Position numbers and translations under genes: made by a program
Origin: Nicotiana tabacum
Taxonomy: Eukaryota; Streptophyta; Magnoliopsida; Solanales; Solanaceae
Direction of reading: 5' to 3'
Length of the DNA stretch: 64,000 nucleotides
NCBI RefSeq assembly: GCF_000715075.1
Contig: NC_134103.1
Span: forward strand, 73,471,519-73,535,518
In this document: one piece after another, positions 23,247 through 36,810 of the stretch
Layout of the letters: every line of letters starts with the position of its first letter
Position numbering within the stretch: the first letter of the stretch is position 1
Notes under the pieces: model-generated
Told to the model about the DNA's origin: nothing
What the model saw: the letters and a program-made list of their open reading frames with translations, nothing else
The model's database searches: none

Positions 23247-25777
23247 TGTTACGCTCTGACCTCGGGGAGCGTAACCGGCGCTCAACAGAGTTACCTCGGT
23301 CGAGCAAGCCTGCACAGGGCCGTCTACCCAATTCACCCACACATAAAGAAAAGAATACATTTCATTAATAAATCGATAATGACTCATGTGAACAACACCG
23401 GTTCACTTCCATTAGTTACGTCATTAACAAGTCTTCAAAACAGTACGTTGTACAATCAAAGTTAAAGTGGAATAGATGAACCATTATAACATTTTTAGTT
23501 TAACTTTTCCAAAACATGTACAACCCACACTATGTCTACGGAGTCTCTAACAGGAACAGAAGAGTGCTAGGACAATGCCGACAACAAGGCCCCGCCTATA
23601 CCTCAAAATACTATGTACAAAGGATAGAAGATACAAGACCCCGAAATGAAGTGGGGCTCACCAAATCAGCTGAGGAGAGGGTGTGCTGCTATCACTGATC
23701 AATACCACCTGCTATGGAACCACCTGCATCTTTTGCACCCCCGGCAAAAGGGACGTTAGTACATATAGAATAGTACTAGTATGTAAAACTAAACACCCTT
23801 TCAATAGAACGAGCAACAGTAAACGGAGAATAAACATGATATCAATAAGAGACTCAAACGGTGTCAAAGTGCCACATTAGGGGAAACGTAAATTTCACGT
23901 AAGTTTTGGTAATTTAAGTTGGGAGATCTTTAGCACCGATATACCACCATGTTTTAATACGGAGTCCGATCTCAGTCCGACTGGCTAAACCGTCTCACCC
24001 CGAGACATACACTCACAATACCACCATGTGCGCGGCATGGCGTCCGATCTTAGCCCGATCGGCTAAGCCGTCTCACCACAATGTCGTGTGGGTCGACATT
24101 ACATCACATCTAGCTAACAATAATCTCATCCCATTTAAGGGAAAAACGTCTCAAGACACCAATCTCATCTCTTATAAGGGAAAATAGTCTCATCACATTA
24201 ACACGGGGATTTATCTCTTAATTACTCCTACACCAGCACATGTAGTTTCGGGGTTAGGTTATTCCGACCTACCCTTCCGCGGTGGCTAATCGATAGTCCC
24301 AAAGCATTTGTTATTAAAAGTATTTACCACTCAATTCATTTTTTTTTACATGTCATTCATTTTATTGACATCATTGGCCATAACGCATTATCATTCTTGG
24401 CACACTGGCCGTACTTCATAATTCAACTCATTATTTCATTTTCAATCGTTATCATGAATAATCAACAACAAGGCCTTTCAACATTAGGGCTTTAAGCACA
24501 TACTTGAGCAAATTAGGGTCTTAGGCACATATGACTTCTTACACAATTGACATGGTAGTTTTCATACGAATTCACACTTTCAAATCATAATATAGTAACA
24601 CACAACCCATACTTAAACCAAATACTCAAACATTAACTTAACATAACAAGAATCTTTGAAATACATATTGAATACATAATTATTTCGATACAAGGCTTAC
24701 TTGACAGAAATTCAATTTATAAAGGGCATCACGAGACTTACAAGGACATTGCGAGGTTCAATTCTAAGAGAAGAGTTTAGCCAACATACCTCACTTGATC
24801 TTCCTTAAACTCTAAAATGTTCCGAAAATCTTAGCAACTTCAATCTATTTTAGAAATGTAACAAATTAAACCAAAATTAGGAAGGTACTCATGGTTCTAG
24901 CTTCTTTGAGAATTTTATCAAATACTAGGTGTGTATTAAGGTTTCAAGGCCCTTTCATGGAGGATCCCATCATCCCTCAACCCAATTTTTACCATTTTAG
25001 CTCAACAATCTTCCTACATCCCTTGATAACACATGCATGCAAAATAAATAACTCACATACCCAAAAATTATCTTACCAATTACCCATTCCTAGTTAAATT
25101 TCGAAATTGAGATTTAGGGTGTAGAATTTTACCTCTAGAATGAAGACCTAGTGTGCTTTCCTTGATAATCTTCCAAGATTTGAGTAAGAATTGAGGAATA
25201 ATTGGTTGAGGAACTCTCTCACTCTCTAGATCTCTTTCTTTCTCTCAAAATATCATATTTTTGCTCAAAAGATGGTACATATTGTCTATATAATGAAGCA
25301 GGGTCGGGTTATAAAAATTCAAAAAAAATAAGTTCCGGAACAAGATCTGTGGTCATATATGCGATTGCATAATGCATCTGCGGTCCGTGAAATGGACCGC
25401 GAAATGAACCTCCGAAACTGGGCAACTCTGCCTGGGTTTGCGGTCACTATGCAGACCGCATACATGTTCTGTGGTCGCATAATGAACCGCAGAACAGTTA
25501 TGTGGTCGCATAGTCGACCGCAGAATGGCACCCAAACCTGCCCAGTCGTGCCTCACTCTGCAGCCCGTAGAGTGATTCTGCGGCTGCATAATGGACTGCA
25601 AAAACGCCTTTTTCTGCCAAAAATTTCCTTTAACTCCTCAGCATACTGTTCAACTCAAAAATTCTGTACCGCGACTCGTAAGCTCGCCGCGAAAAATTTA
25701 TACAATTCTCAAACAAGCAAATCTATTTCAGCACCATGAAACCTTAAATTACCTTGCGGGATTTTACGGGCCTTACA
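23247..25777 (-). mobile_element. Solo LTR of family A (Ty3/gypsy-like)
   Basis: On the minus strand it begins TGTAAGGCCCGTAAAATCCC (25777) and ends GAGGTCAGAGCGTAACA (23247), so TG..CA. Flanking 5-mers are tttac (23242-23246) and tttat (25778-25782), a target duplication with one change. No internal coding region is present, which is the footprint of recombination between the two LTRs of one element. At 2531 bp it is the reference copy for the fragments at 17900-19166, 26030-26930 and 38150-39283. It includes a GC-rich block of gcggtcg/ccgcaga words at about 25340-25620. Confidence 0.82.
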
Positions 25778-26029
25778 TTTATCGTCTCATAGAACCTGAC
25801 TACTATGCATAATCAATCTCCTGCCATGTATAAAATGTGAATTGCTATTTTCTATTAAAAAATAAAGTGAGGGTTAAAGATGAATTATTATCTGGTTATC
25901 ATAAAATTTTGCAATATGTACATAATTTAGCAACTCTACTTTCTTCATTTTTTTATGTGATAGTAAAAATATTATCTAAGTTAACTGTCGTCTATATACT
26001 ATGAGAATCCAATTTGATATTTTAATATT

Positions 26030-26930
26030 TTTTTAATATTTCATTACGCTATTATACTGGTTAGGGATAGAAATGATGCATAATGCATTTGAGTACCTTT
26101 TCCCCGTAATATAACTTAACCAATAATTTATATTTGTTTGTTATTTCTTTGCTTGATTCATTCATGGCACGTTGGTCGTATTTCATATTCCACATTTTTA
26201 TTTTCTTACTTTTATGGATCATCATCATAAATATCAACAAATAAAATATTTCGGAAATCACAACTTTAGGTTTATTAGTAATGAAGACTTTAAAAACAAT
26301 GGATTTTTCCCCAAGAAATGGAGTAAAATGATTGGCAATCGAAGCACAAGTTAAAATCATAGGCAATCGAAGCACAAATTAAAATCATAAACGAGCAACA
26401 CATTATTTATTCTTAAAATACTTTTCCCCAAAAGAGCAATACACAATTTCAACTCATGAAGATATAAAAGCTCAAAACACATTGAAAATACTTACAAAGT
26501 ATAACATTAGTTAAAATAGCCACATTTGGGCATAACTTGGGTACAAAAACTTTTAGGCAAATCTGTTTTCGAAGTTAGTTTGGAACAGTTGAATCAAGGC
26601 TTATTTCATAACCTTTCTCCCATCATTTCATTTTCTCGGCACCATTGACCACAAGTATAACTTCCATTCTTGGAACGTTGGCCACACTTTATATCTCCAA
26701 CCCACTTCTTTCACTTTCAAGCATCCTTATAGATTATCAACAACAAGGCATTTCTACTCAAGACTTTAAATACACATTTGAGCAACTAACCAAATTAAAG
26801 GTCTTAGACACATGTGATTTCTTACACAATTCGACATGCTAGTTTTCATTAGAATCACATTTTAAAATCTTAACATATTAACACACAACCCGTGCTTAAT
26901 CACCTTCTCAAATAGTAACTAACTAAATGG
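26030..26930 (-). repeat. LTR family A fragment
   Basis: It matches the solo LTR around 24340-24640: the ggccac-acttcatat blocks, tatcaacaacaaggc, acacatttgagcaa, cttagacacatgtgatttc, acaattcgacatg-tagttttcat and acacacaacccgtgctt. A second, weaker pass of the same block occurs near 26150-26400. The ends are lost on both sides; the right side runs into the microsatellite at 27061. Confidence 0.6.
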
Positions 26931-27057
26931 GTTTGATAACGAGACGTAAAGAGAAGTTCGTATTCGTGAATTTATGTACATTATCCTAGTCTCATAAGTT
27001 ATAGCATTCTCCCTTATCAAAACTTTATATTTAATTAAGTATTGTTTTCTTTCGGTC

Positions 27058-27175
<118 letters not shown>

Positions 27176-27179
27176 TTTT

Positions 27180-28690
27180 CACTACCATCGGGCTATACTC
27201 GATGGGCAGGTCCCTATTGGGCAACCTCTGATCAGATAGTGAGTTATATACCGAGCCTATTCTGTCTGAGCGCCTATGAGCGAGCCCAAAGTTGATGAGT
27301 AGTTATTTATATATCGAACCTAGTATGGGCGAGCTCCTATGAGCGAGCCTACTACGGCCGAGCAGTTACCCGTACCGAGCCTTATAGGGTCAGGTAGCTA
27401 TTTTACTTACTATATTAAGAGAGTTGAGTATGTATCAGCAGGTAAGCATATCTTCAGATCATCTTTAACTCCCAGTTACTCTTAATTATTATATTATCAG
27501 TTCAGTTTCAGCTTTTAGTTATTTTATTTCCTTACATACTCGGTACATTATTTCGTATTGACATCCATTTTACCGAGGACGCTGCATTTCATGTCTGCAG
27601 GTCCTGATAGACACCCGGATAGGCCTTCCCAATAGACGAAGCCAGACATTAACTTGATTGGTAAGCTCCACTCCCCCGGAGTTACCAGGTCTATGCTTTG
27701 GTGTCCATTTTGTATGTACAGGTTTGATGGTTAGGTCGAGGCTCTGTCCCGGCCATGATACAGTTCTGTTATCTCTAGAGGCTTGTAGACGAGTCTTTTA
27801 CATTTTGTATGTCAGTATTGTGGCCTTGCCAACCTTTTATTCATGTTCAGTTTGGTATTGCTGGTTGTAGATGTGTATGGCAGCCTCGTCATCCTGCACA
27901 GTTATGTATATGAACCTTTGGGTATGTTTACCCATCATATGAGAGAGCCATTATTTTCAGATGATTCAGAATATGCCCTCGTCAGCCTTGGTTGGTATTA
28001 TATATTTGGAACCTCCAAGGTAACATGGCTAGCTTACTTTATGTACTTTCAAAGATGATGTCATTTTCGAGGTTATATCAATTGACTTACGACGTACGTT
28101 TACGTACAAAAATATAGGATGTAACATGTTAGAGACTTGATACGGCTATTCCTGATATATTGAGATGTTTGCCTTGACTGTAGGCATATTCTCAGTCATA
28201 ATATTATGTGTATTATATATCTAACTCCATGCATTCCTTATATGTTACCTCACATGTTGTTGATGCCCTTATATGTGTGACACGGTTCGAGCCAAGTATT
28301 GTGAGATGTGAATATTTAAGACTTGAGTGGTTGATGACTGAGTTTGGGCCATAGAGCCGATTTGGTATTAATTATGAGGTGATGCGTACGTTAGGACCCA
28401 TATGGGCTCAATGGTATTGATTGTGAGGTGACGCGTACACCAGGACCCATATTGGGCTAAGTGATTTTGATCGTTGATTAAGATCCGATCAGAACCTGGG
28501 CAAAAACTCGCCAATCCGGAATCAGGTAATAACATGGGCGCATGCACACTGGCATATATGTGATTGGTGAAGGACTTGTGTTAGGCACCCGTGAAGTGCT
28601 GAGTGTTGTTGTGTGTGTTGAATGAAGGGAAATTGTGCCAAGCACTATATATGTGCTGAGATTTGATATAATTGATTAGACTGTGATGAT
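27180..28690 (+). repeat. Ty3/gypsy-type LTR fragment (plus strand)
   Basis: The sequence has the style of chromovirus LTRs: accgaggacgctgcatttc, a ggtcgaggctctgtcccgg block, and paired ggtgacgcgtacaccaggacc-like words repeated at about 28380 and 28430. The layout around the gctgcat...tgcagg block is distantly similar to family A, but most of it differs. Neither end could be fixed. Small frames in it have no protein support. Confidence 0.5.
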
Positions 28691-28693
28691 ATT

Positions 28694-31600
28694 TGTTGAT
28701 GTCCAATTTTGATCCTCCCTTTTAAAATTGATTTATTTATACTTAAATATTTGCAATGAATGTTTTGAAAGTATTTTCTATCAATAATTACCTATTTTTA
28801 CAAAATATTTAGCTTTGAAATTAATAACCTAGAATTAGTATTATGTATACTTATTATTTTAATACTATTAAAGTAATTTTTCAAAATACATCATAGAGGT
28901 TTTATAATTATTTCACAAATTACTTCTCAAATTTTGATTAATTAGATTACTATGTTGATAATTCAAAACTAGTGTTGTAATTTAGGAAACAAAGTATTCT
29001 ATAGATAAATAATTACAATAGTTAGTAGTGTATTTGATAATCATAATTTTACTAAATTTTCTTGTAAATTAATTAAATTTAATTACATTAATTTTAAAGG
29101 GATTAAAAACTAAAAGGCTACAATTATAATTTTTTAATTAAATACGAAGTGGCTATACCTTAAATCAATTCTAGCCCAATACACAAGCCAAAAACAAATC
29201 TTACCCAGATCCAATTTCCTTCTCTCCACCATGGCAATCCCCATCTCCTCTTCTCGTCAAATGAAATTTTTCCACGTTGCCCGTCCTATCCACTAACAAA
29301 ACAAACACATCCGATCCAAATCATCCATCCGTTTGATAAATGGTCTACATTTTAACTCCTATTTTCCTCTTAAATTTAAACACCCAAAAGATATAATCCT
29401 AACCGTTGGATCACAGGGATCCAACGAACACCAAAATTCCCTTTAAAAATTGTTAAATCCCTAAAAATCAGGACTGTTGATCATCAGATCCAACATCCCA
29501 GATCGTTTCCTCCCACTTTAACCCAGAGACCATTTGGTCTCTCCCCCAAACCTAAAATCATTTCCCCCAAGCCCTGCCGCCTCTCTTTCCCCTTCCTCTC
29601 TCTTTTCTCTCAACCTCACAACCCAAATCAATCAAAAGACCTTGCACAAATTCATGCAAGGTCATGAATTCACCCAAAGATTCATCCTTCCTGTCTCTCA
29701 CATCCGTCATTCTCGCTGAATCTTTCCTCTTTCATCGATCGAGTTTGAAAACCCCAAATCTGAACCCCTAAACCCAGAGATGAAACCTCAAATCGCCTTT
29801 GATCTTTCAAATCCATGGCATGCATGGTTATCCATTTTGTTCCTGTACTTCAGATCTTGTTTATCTTTCCATTTTCACCATTTAATTTCAAAATCCCTAA
29901 TCAAGGGGTCACAGACCAAAATGTGAAACTTCAACTCGTCTAATTTCAACATTCTTTTTTTCAAATCGAAGAAAGCATGAAGACATCAGCTGGCTTCCTG
30001 GTTGATATTCGATATCTAGAGGTCAAATGCAATGACCTCTGGGTATTAGGGTTTTGATCGATGGTCTCTCATGCTTCAATAGTCGGTCTCTCATTTCCCC
30101 TATGCTCACGTAAAATCGCTACTGATTTCCCTCTATTTTTCTATGACTTTAACTCGATTATGCTTGCATTACCACTCCTCCATCACTCTTCACTATCGAT
30201 TCGAATCTGGAACCCTAATGCTTCACAACCACTATAAATAGGGGCTTTTAATATTCTCACCTAACAGACCTAACACAAAACAAATACAACAAAGACAATA
30301 CGAAATCACTTAACAAATATCAATTTTAGTCTTGGGTAGTACAAATCCAGCTAGGGTTCTAACTAGCTTCTGATTTCTTTCTGATTCTGAGTCTTACACT
30401 GGTTGGGGTCTGAGTTCTTGATTCTATACGGCTAAGAAAGAGTATTTTCTTGGTTTACTACTCAAGAGGAGGTCAATATACCTCCATCCTTTCTATTTTA
30501 ATTGCTTCATTCGAAAATCATGAACATGCTATTGTGTTCCTTTTAACTGTTTCATCTATAATGTTCGCTATTAGTTTGTAATTGTCTATTTTAGTTCACC
30601 ATGACTTTGTTGTTGATCCATGGTCAGCTGTTATATTTCATTAGTATTGATGAAGTAGCTATGTGACTTTATGATTTATGTTTTGTATCAAATAGCCTAT
30701 GTGGTTAAGCTGCTTAACATGCTTTAATGATTTCTCATATCTACCTAGATTTCTGACTTCCCTCTACTGATCAGGTTATAATCTTCATGCTTATCATGCC
30801 ATACTCTTTTAAGTTATGTTATTCTATACTTGGGGTTGCTGTTAGATGACTCTAGCTAGAACATAGATGAAAGTGCATATTGTAACCTGTATCACTTGGA
30901 TAAGGTATATGAAGCTTAAGTGTTCAAAATGCTCTCCTTCTTTGTGTAAGTGCTTGTTAACTGTGAAGTATTATTTGAGTCATCACTATGAAAGCTTTAT
31001 ATCCATGGCCAATTTCTAACTGTAAATAGTCTCACTAGGATGAACTTTCTATGAACATTAGTGCTCATTCTACATATATTTTGTTATGATCAACCTTCCT
31101 CTTATGAATTACATTGTAGTTGTGTCTATTATAGTTGAATACTAACTATTTATGAAACTTGAATATAACTCCATAATGCCTAGCCATTAACCTTAGTCTG
31201 AACAGATGAGTTAATCTTGTCTATTATGATGTTTTCCATGTTCTTAAACCCTTAATTGTACTCACAATCTGATTTTGTAATGTTTGAGACTCATCTTATC
31301 TTGTGAGGTCATAACTTTGGATGAAATCTCAGTATCTGAGGAAGTTTGGCATGAATCTTTATTTATCCCTCATGACTTCATACTTTTGAACACTATTTTG
31401 AAATTGTACTCATTCCTCCCTTTCCTCTGTTAATATGGATTAAATCTGGTATTAGAGAAACCTTTTGTTGTTACTGATTGAGTACAATAACTTGTTTATA
31501 TCATTGTCTGAATCTTTACTGAGGATTTCAAAGGTTCCAAGTAGTGTTATTAACTTATGTGTATGCTCATGATAATATCTGGTGTTAAATTAATTTTTGA

Positions 31601-33048
31601 TCAATCCATTAGGACAATAACATATGTTGTTGCAGTTCTAAACTATGTGCTCTATCTGTCTGTGAGGTGTATAAATCCAGTTGTTTGGTTCTTTAGCAAC
31701 AATACAATAGTGTTCTTGTCTCCATATGTGCTTAGGAACTTGACTTTTAAACCTGTTCAATATGTATTTCATTCACTTAATACTGGAAGTATAGTCATGA
31801 AGAACAAACTATTTCTATGTGTTTCCTATGTCATTCTCTCCAAAAAGGGTATGCTTCTGTTGTAGGAAAAGTCACAGTAGTTGGTTTGCATAAAGAGCCT
31901 CGTTGACATTCAAACCTATAGGGAAAAATGAGTTGTTAGTGGTTAGGGATATTTGGGAGTAGATTTTAACTCTAGGTTGGGCAGCTCTCCCCAGCACAAG
32001 CATTTCCCTGGGCCTTGAGAGCCTTGGGAACATTGAATTGCCGGGAGATTCAAAAGGGGCATCGATCTTGAGTGGAATTCTTTTCTTAGCCCTTGATACA
32101 TTGAAACTATGCCATTATTCTTTACTGAGTTCATGTTGTTTTATCTCACATGTATATGACAATTATAAATTTGATTGAATGCTTTATTTTACCTTTTAAC
32201 TCACATAAAATAGTTTAGGCAAGCCTTAAAGAACCTAGGATTAAAAGAAGTCTTAGTTAGCAATTAGTTATATATCCGATAATCATGAGTTGTAGTTAAT
32301 TCATTATGCCCTGCTAACTTTTTCTTAAAGATTTTGAAGCCCAAAGGCTTAACAAAGGCAGAAGTCCCTCTCTCAAAAGGAAAAACAAGAACTGAATCAC
32401 GAGTTAAACTTTAAAAAAAAAAAGGGAATCGACTCCTCTCTATAATAAAAGTGTTGTTGCCCCAAAACAAAGACTTTCATACAGTTTAATTCAAGACTAC
32501 CACTTAAAACCAAGGTATATCTTATGTTCATTTTCACCTCATTAGAATAATATGAACATCCATATTTTAGAAAACAAAGTACTTTAACTTAGATTCTCTT
32601 TTATACATTTTTTCATACAAACATCCTATCTTTCAAAGTTCTTTTCAAGCATATATATACTAACATTAGTTTCCTAAAGATCTTCTTTAAATCCATCCTC
32701 TTTAAACTACACTCCTCCCTTATAGATATTATGCCCTAATATATTGTAAGCTGCATTCTTTAAACACTAGTTAAAGCATAGTACAAATAATTAGTCCTAA
32801 ATCTAGTCTAAGTCCTATGGAGCTACCTCATGTAGATTTTTAAGGGGGGCCTAACACCTTCCAATTAGAAGAAAAAGAACTCTTACCCATAATCTCACCG
32901 GTTCGCAGACTAATAAAGAATATGACCCTTAGTAATTAAATAGGTACCCTAGTATACCTTTAAATAATAGGTGGCAACTCTCTTTCATCAACAACAGAGA
33001 AACCACAAGTTGAATTTTGTTTTGACTAGTTCAAAATAGGGTGCAACA
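28694..33048 (+). repeat. 5' LTR of an Ogre/Tat element
   Basis: It probably begins tgttgatgtccaattttg and ends gggtgcaaca just before the primer binding site, about 4.35 kb, the long LTR typical of Ogre/Tat elements. A TATA box (tataaatag, 30233) lies in the middle, with a C/T-rich leader before it. Near the end are the blocks usual for this group (ggggggcctaacaccttcc at about 32844 and aataggtggcaactct at about 32968). The left end is inferred from the TGTTGATG word and may be off by a few bases. Confidence 0.65.
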
Positions 33049-33051
33049 ATA

Positions 33052-33063
33052 TGGCGACTCTGT
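33052..33063 (+). other. Primer binding site of the Ogre/Tat element
   Basis: tggcgactctgt follows the LTR end caaca by three bases. This is the tRNA-Arg type PBS known from Ogre/Tat elements, with some change toward its 3' end. Confidence 0.7.
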
Positions 33064-34150
33064 TGTTCGATAACAATCGAGGTCTGAGAAATCTCGAGGA
33101 TGGATGGGTGATCCTAGATCAGTTGTTCAATAGGTTCGAACATCGTGCAAGCTATGAGAGGTATTAGGGGGAATTTCAATGTGATCAAGCAATATGGGAG
33201 AGTCTCAGGCCCATTACTTTCTCATTGGCACTGCTGGGATTGTTGGTCTTCTCGTAGAGAAGGGGTCGGATCAACATCAACTTATTACCCGTGGTTCTGG
33301 CGACCTTCCATGGTAACCTTCAAGCTACTCTGGTGCAGATGATGCTAACTAAGATTCTAAGTGCTTTGTCTGCATGTGCACGAGGGTATGATTTCTTTAA
33401 GGGTTGTAACTTGCTACTTCTGATATGGGCTAAAGAACATTTCTTCCAGCCAGAGGCCACCATTGACTACTTTGTGGGAGTCAGCAATATGATCCGTAGC
33501 CACAACGAGAGGATGAGACATTGGGTCTCCCCACATGGACCAGAAGAGTGGAAATAAATGCTGACTAATCTAAGTGGAGAATGGATCAACTGGAAGCTGT
33601 CATGATTAGGCAGGAGGGCAATCTTAAGGACTCTTCAGAAATACTTCATTGATATGATAGGACTTGAGGGAATTCAACCATACTCACCCTTGTGGGTTCT
33701 CAGACAGTTGAGGATGATTCAGGATATGCCTCTGTGGACGAGGACAACGCTGTTTGAGGATGCATATAACGGACATATTCAAATCCCAAGGATACAAAGG
33801 CTGCAAGAAGAGTGGAACAATCTAGTCACAATGTTGATGGGTCAAAGCTCGTGGTGCACTCCACAATATTATGTCTGGATCAATGAGGAAGATGAGCTAC
33901 CCTGACCAAGCAGAGAGGATATAGCCTAGCTGGAGGACGCACTAGCTACTTTGCCAATTCACCATGAGATTCTTCCACATTACCTTGTGACTACCTCGAT
34001 GCACCGTCAAGTGGTCCCATGATCCATCGATCACATGCTTCCACCTGCTGAAGACGATGACCGGGTAGTGGAGTGCATCTAGATAGAGTCAGAGACAGAG
34101 CCGCAGGGAGATCAATGAGAGGAATTTGAGTTAAACGATAACAAAGAGGA
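33064..34150 (+). pseudogene. Ogre/Tat ORF1-like protein, broken
   Basis: Pieces at 33145-33342, 33291-33557 and 33654-33905 read as parts of the protein that precedes gag in many Tat/Ogre elements (ILSALSACARGYDFFKGCN, then LLIWAKEHFFQPEA; later a Trp-rich part near PYSPLWVLRQ). I relate it to the DUF7745-type family from memory. Stops at about 33558 and a frame change near 33300 break it. An Asp/Glu-rich tail follows. Its function is not known. Confidence 0.6.
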
Positions 34151-35258
34151 GTTTGAAAAAAATTCGGAGTAAGAGCCAGAAGAAGAAAGGGAGACGGGGA
34201 ATGATTCTGTGGAAGGTCGCTAGAAGCTGGTTGATTTTCCCATATTTCCCACCTTGTATTCTTATCCCCAGTTTTCTTATTTTCCTAAAGGGCGAGTTGC
34301 TTAAGCCCATGCAGTTCTATGAATATCAGAAATAGTGATGTAACCTTTGTTTCCACTTATCTCAATGCAAACATTATCAATGAAAACAAAACTTGCTTCA
34401 GATCTAAATGTGTCAAGTCTAATTGTTTGTTAAACATTCGCGATTTAGGCCTACCTCCGGCAATGAGAGGTTCCATGAATTCTAGGAAAACACGCTTGCC
34501 TGAATACGTAAATTAATTGCCCTGTGTAATCTTCTACTTGTATAAATGAAGAAACTGACTTCTGCTTCTTTTTTCTTTTTCTTTCTTTTTTGTTTCCTAC
34601 TTTATTATTACTCCCAGAAATGTTGGTTTTTGTCGACCCGAAACTGGCAGAACCACCATATAATCTAAGATCAAAGGGAAAGATATCTGCTATAGAAAAC
34701 TCGACTGAACATGCTCTGGTCATAGCTTATAGCCCGGGATGATCGGGAGAGAAGGACGATACAAGGAATGATGAACTCGTGGCCAGGATAGCCAAGGAGA
34801 TGAAGTCTTTAAGGGAGGAAGTACATCATATACGGGAACTAGCATATCTGGTCGTGACAAAGCTCCCTCAACCACCTCGCTTTCCTTCTTTGGATTCAAT
34901 CCCCGACCATTTTCCTTCCACATCACGCCAAACCAACAACACCAAAACTTTAATCCCCACCACTTAAGTCATACCTCCAGTAACCCCCGCATACAGACCA
35001 AATCCCCCTATCCACACTCCCTACGTACCGCAGCACGTTCAAACACCATAAAAACTGCCTATTACCACTAACGCAACTCACACCCCTCCTTGTGATAGAG
35101 TCACTTTTAGCACTCACCCAAATCAGCACATACCCATGGCACATAGCGCCTCCCATGAGCGGTATGTTCCTCATGTATATGCCATTTCTGGACCTACCTT
35201 TACAGCACCTGTCATGGTCAAGGTGGCTTGTGAGATTGGCTAATACGCTGAGATAGAA

Positions 35259-36810
35259 ATGGAAGCTAGGCATAAGGAAGAGGAGTTAGTGTTTGAGCGG
35301 CTACAAATCTTGAGAAAACAAATGAAGAACCTCCAAGTCCCTCGGGGAAGTGAAAGTTTGGACTACAAGGATCTGTGTATCCATCCGGATGTGGATATGC
35401 CAGTGGGGTATAAGCCTCCAAAGTTCGATATCTTTGACGGGATGGGTGATCCCCACACACATTTGATGGCATATTATGACAAGTTAGTCGGAGTGGGATG
35501 GAACGAGAAGCTCAGAATGAAGTTGTTCATAAAGAGCCTGACCGGAGAAACACTTACCTGGTATACTCAACAAGATCCGCAAAACTGGAGAACCTGGCAA
35601 GATATTGCGGAAGATTTAGTGAATCTCTTTTGATTCAACACAGTGATCACTCCCGATAGGTTCGTACTGGTTAAGCTACAGAAAAAGTCATTAGAGTCAT
35701 TCCAAGAATATGCATGTCGGTAGAGGTCAGAAGCCGCCCGGGCACAACCTCCATTGGACGATAGTGAATTAACCAAGTATTTTATCAAGGCCCAGGAAAG
35801 GTTATACTTTGAAAAAATAATGGGAATGACGGGGCATAAATTCTCCGAACTGGTCATGATGGGAGATTTTTTAAAAGAAGGTATAAAATCTGGCAAAGTA
35901 CAATCCATGGTTGTACTGCAAGCATCCAACAATGCAATCCAATCAGAGTCAATCGGTATCAGAAAGAAGAAAAAAGAAGAAGTCTCAGCATTCGTCCCTT
36001 AATATCAACCCAACCCACATCATGGAAACACTTACTATTCCCAAACAACTATTCACCACCACCCTCTTACGCTCCATTCTATAACACCCAGCCATACTAC
36101 CACCCCCAACCTCAATATAACCCCGCTCGAGCCCACAACAACCCAAACCCACAATGACCATATGTCCAGTCCATATCACTACCCACAAAAACCGACCCAC
36201 TTATGCACCACGCCCTCGTCCCAATTTTGAAGAGAGGGGTCCCAGAAACTATACCCCGATTGCTGAGCTGCTGGCCCAATTGTTTGAGAGATTAATGAAA
36301 GCAGGATTGATACATACTATGGAAGGAAGGGTTCCTGAGTATCACACTAAGTATTTCGATGCAACTAAAAGGGGCGTGTACGATTCAAAGGTGCCTGGGC
36401 ATGATACTGAAGATTATTTGAAACTGAAAAATAAAATTAAAACACGGAACAAGAGCGGAGCCATTCAGTGCACTCCGGCTCAGCCCAACGTGAATCGCAA
36501 TCCGCTGCCAAATCACTGAAACCAATGGGTCAACATGAACACATTGGACGAAGAATATGATTTGAAAGGAACGATTGTCACAATAGGAATTGCAGAGGCT
36601 GCAAGGATCCCACCTCAAAGGACTCCAATGATCACAGTGCAAGTGAGACCTATAGTGAGAGTTCACACTTATCAGCGACAAGCTACCATTGCTACAGGGG
36701 ATGAAGAGAGTCAGGAATACAAAACTATCCTATGGACGTACCAGCAAAAGGGGAAGGCCAAGATGACAGACTTTGCAGCAGCCCACGGTATGACTAGGTC
36801 AGGGAGATGC
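35259..36810 (+). pseudogene. Ogre/Tat gag, broken
   Basis: The retrotransposon gag domain is clear: FDIFDGMGDPHTHLMAYYDK, then LFIKSLTGETLTWY and QDPQNWRTWQDIAEDLVNLF at 35259-35633. The next part (35754-36002, ELTKYFIKAQERLYFEKIMG) continues after a stop. A Pro/Tyr-rich part and PIAELLAQLFERLMKAGLI (36154-36519) are in another frame. The Cys/His motif near VPGHDTEDY has lost its Cys residues. Frameshifts lie near 36000-36150 and 36810. Confidence 0.8.

Noticed and set aside
23115..23465. Frame across the TA repeat with an ITIYIYIYIY stretch
   Set aside because: It is a microsatellite read in frame and continues into the solo LTR; not a protein.
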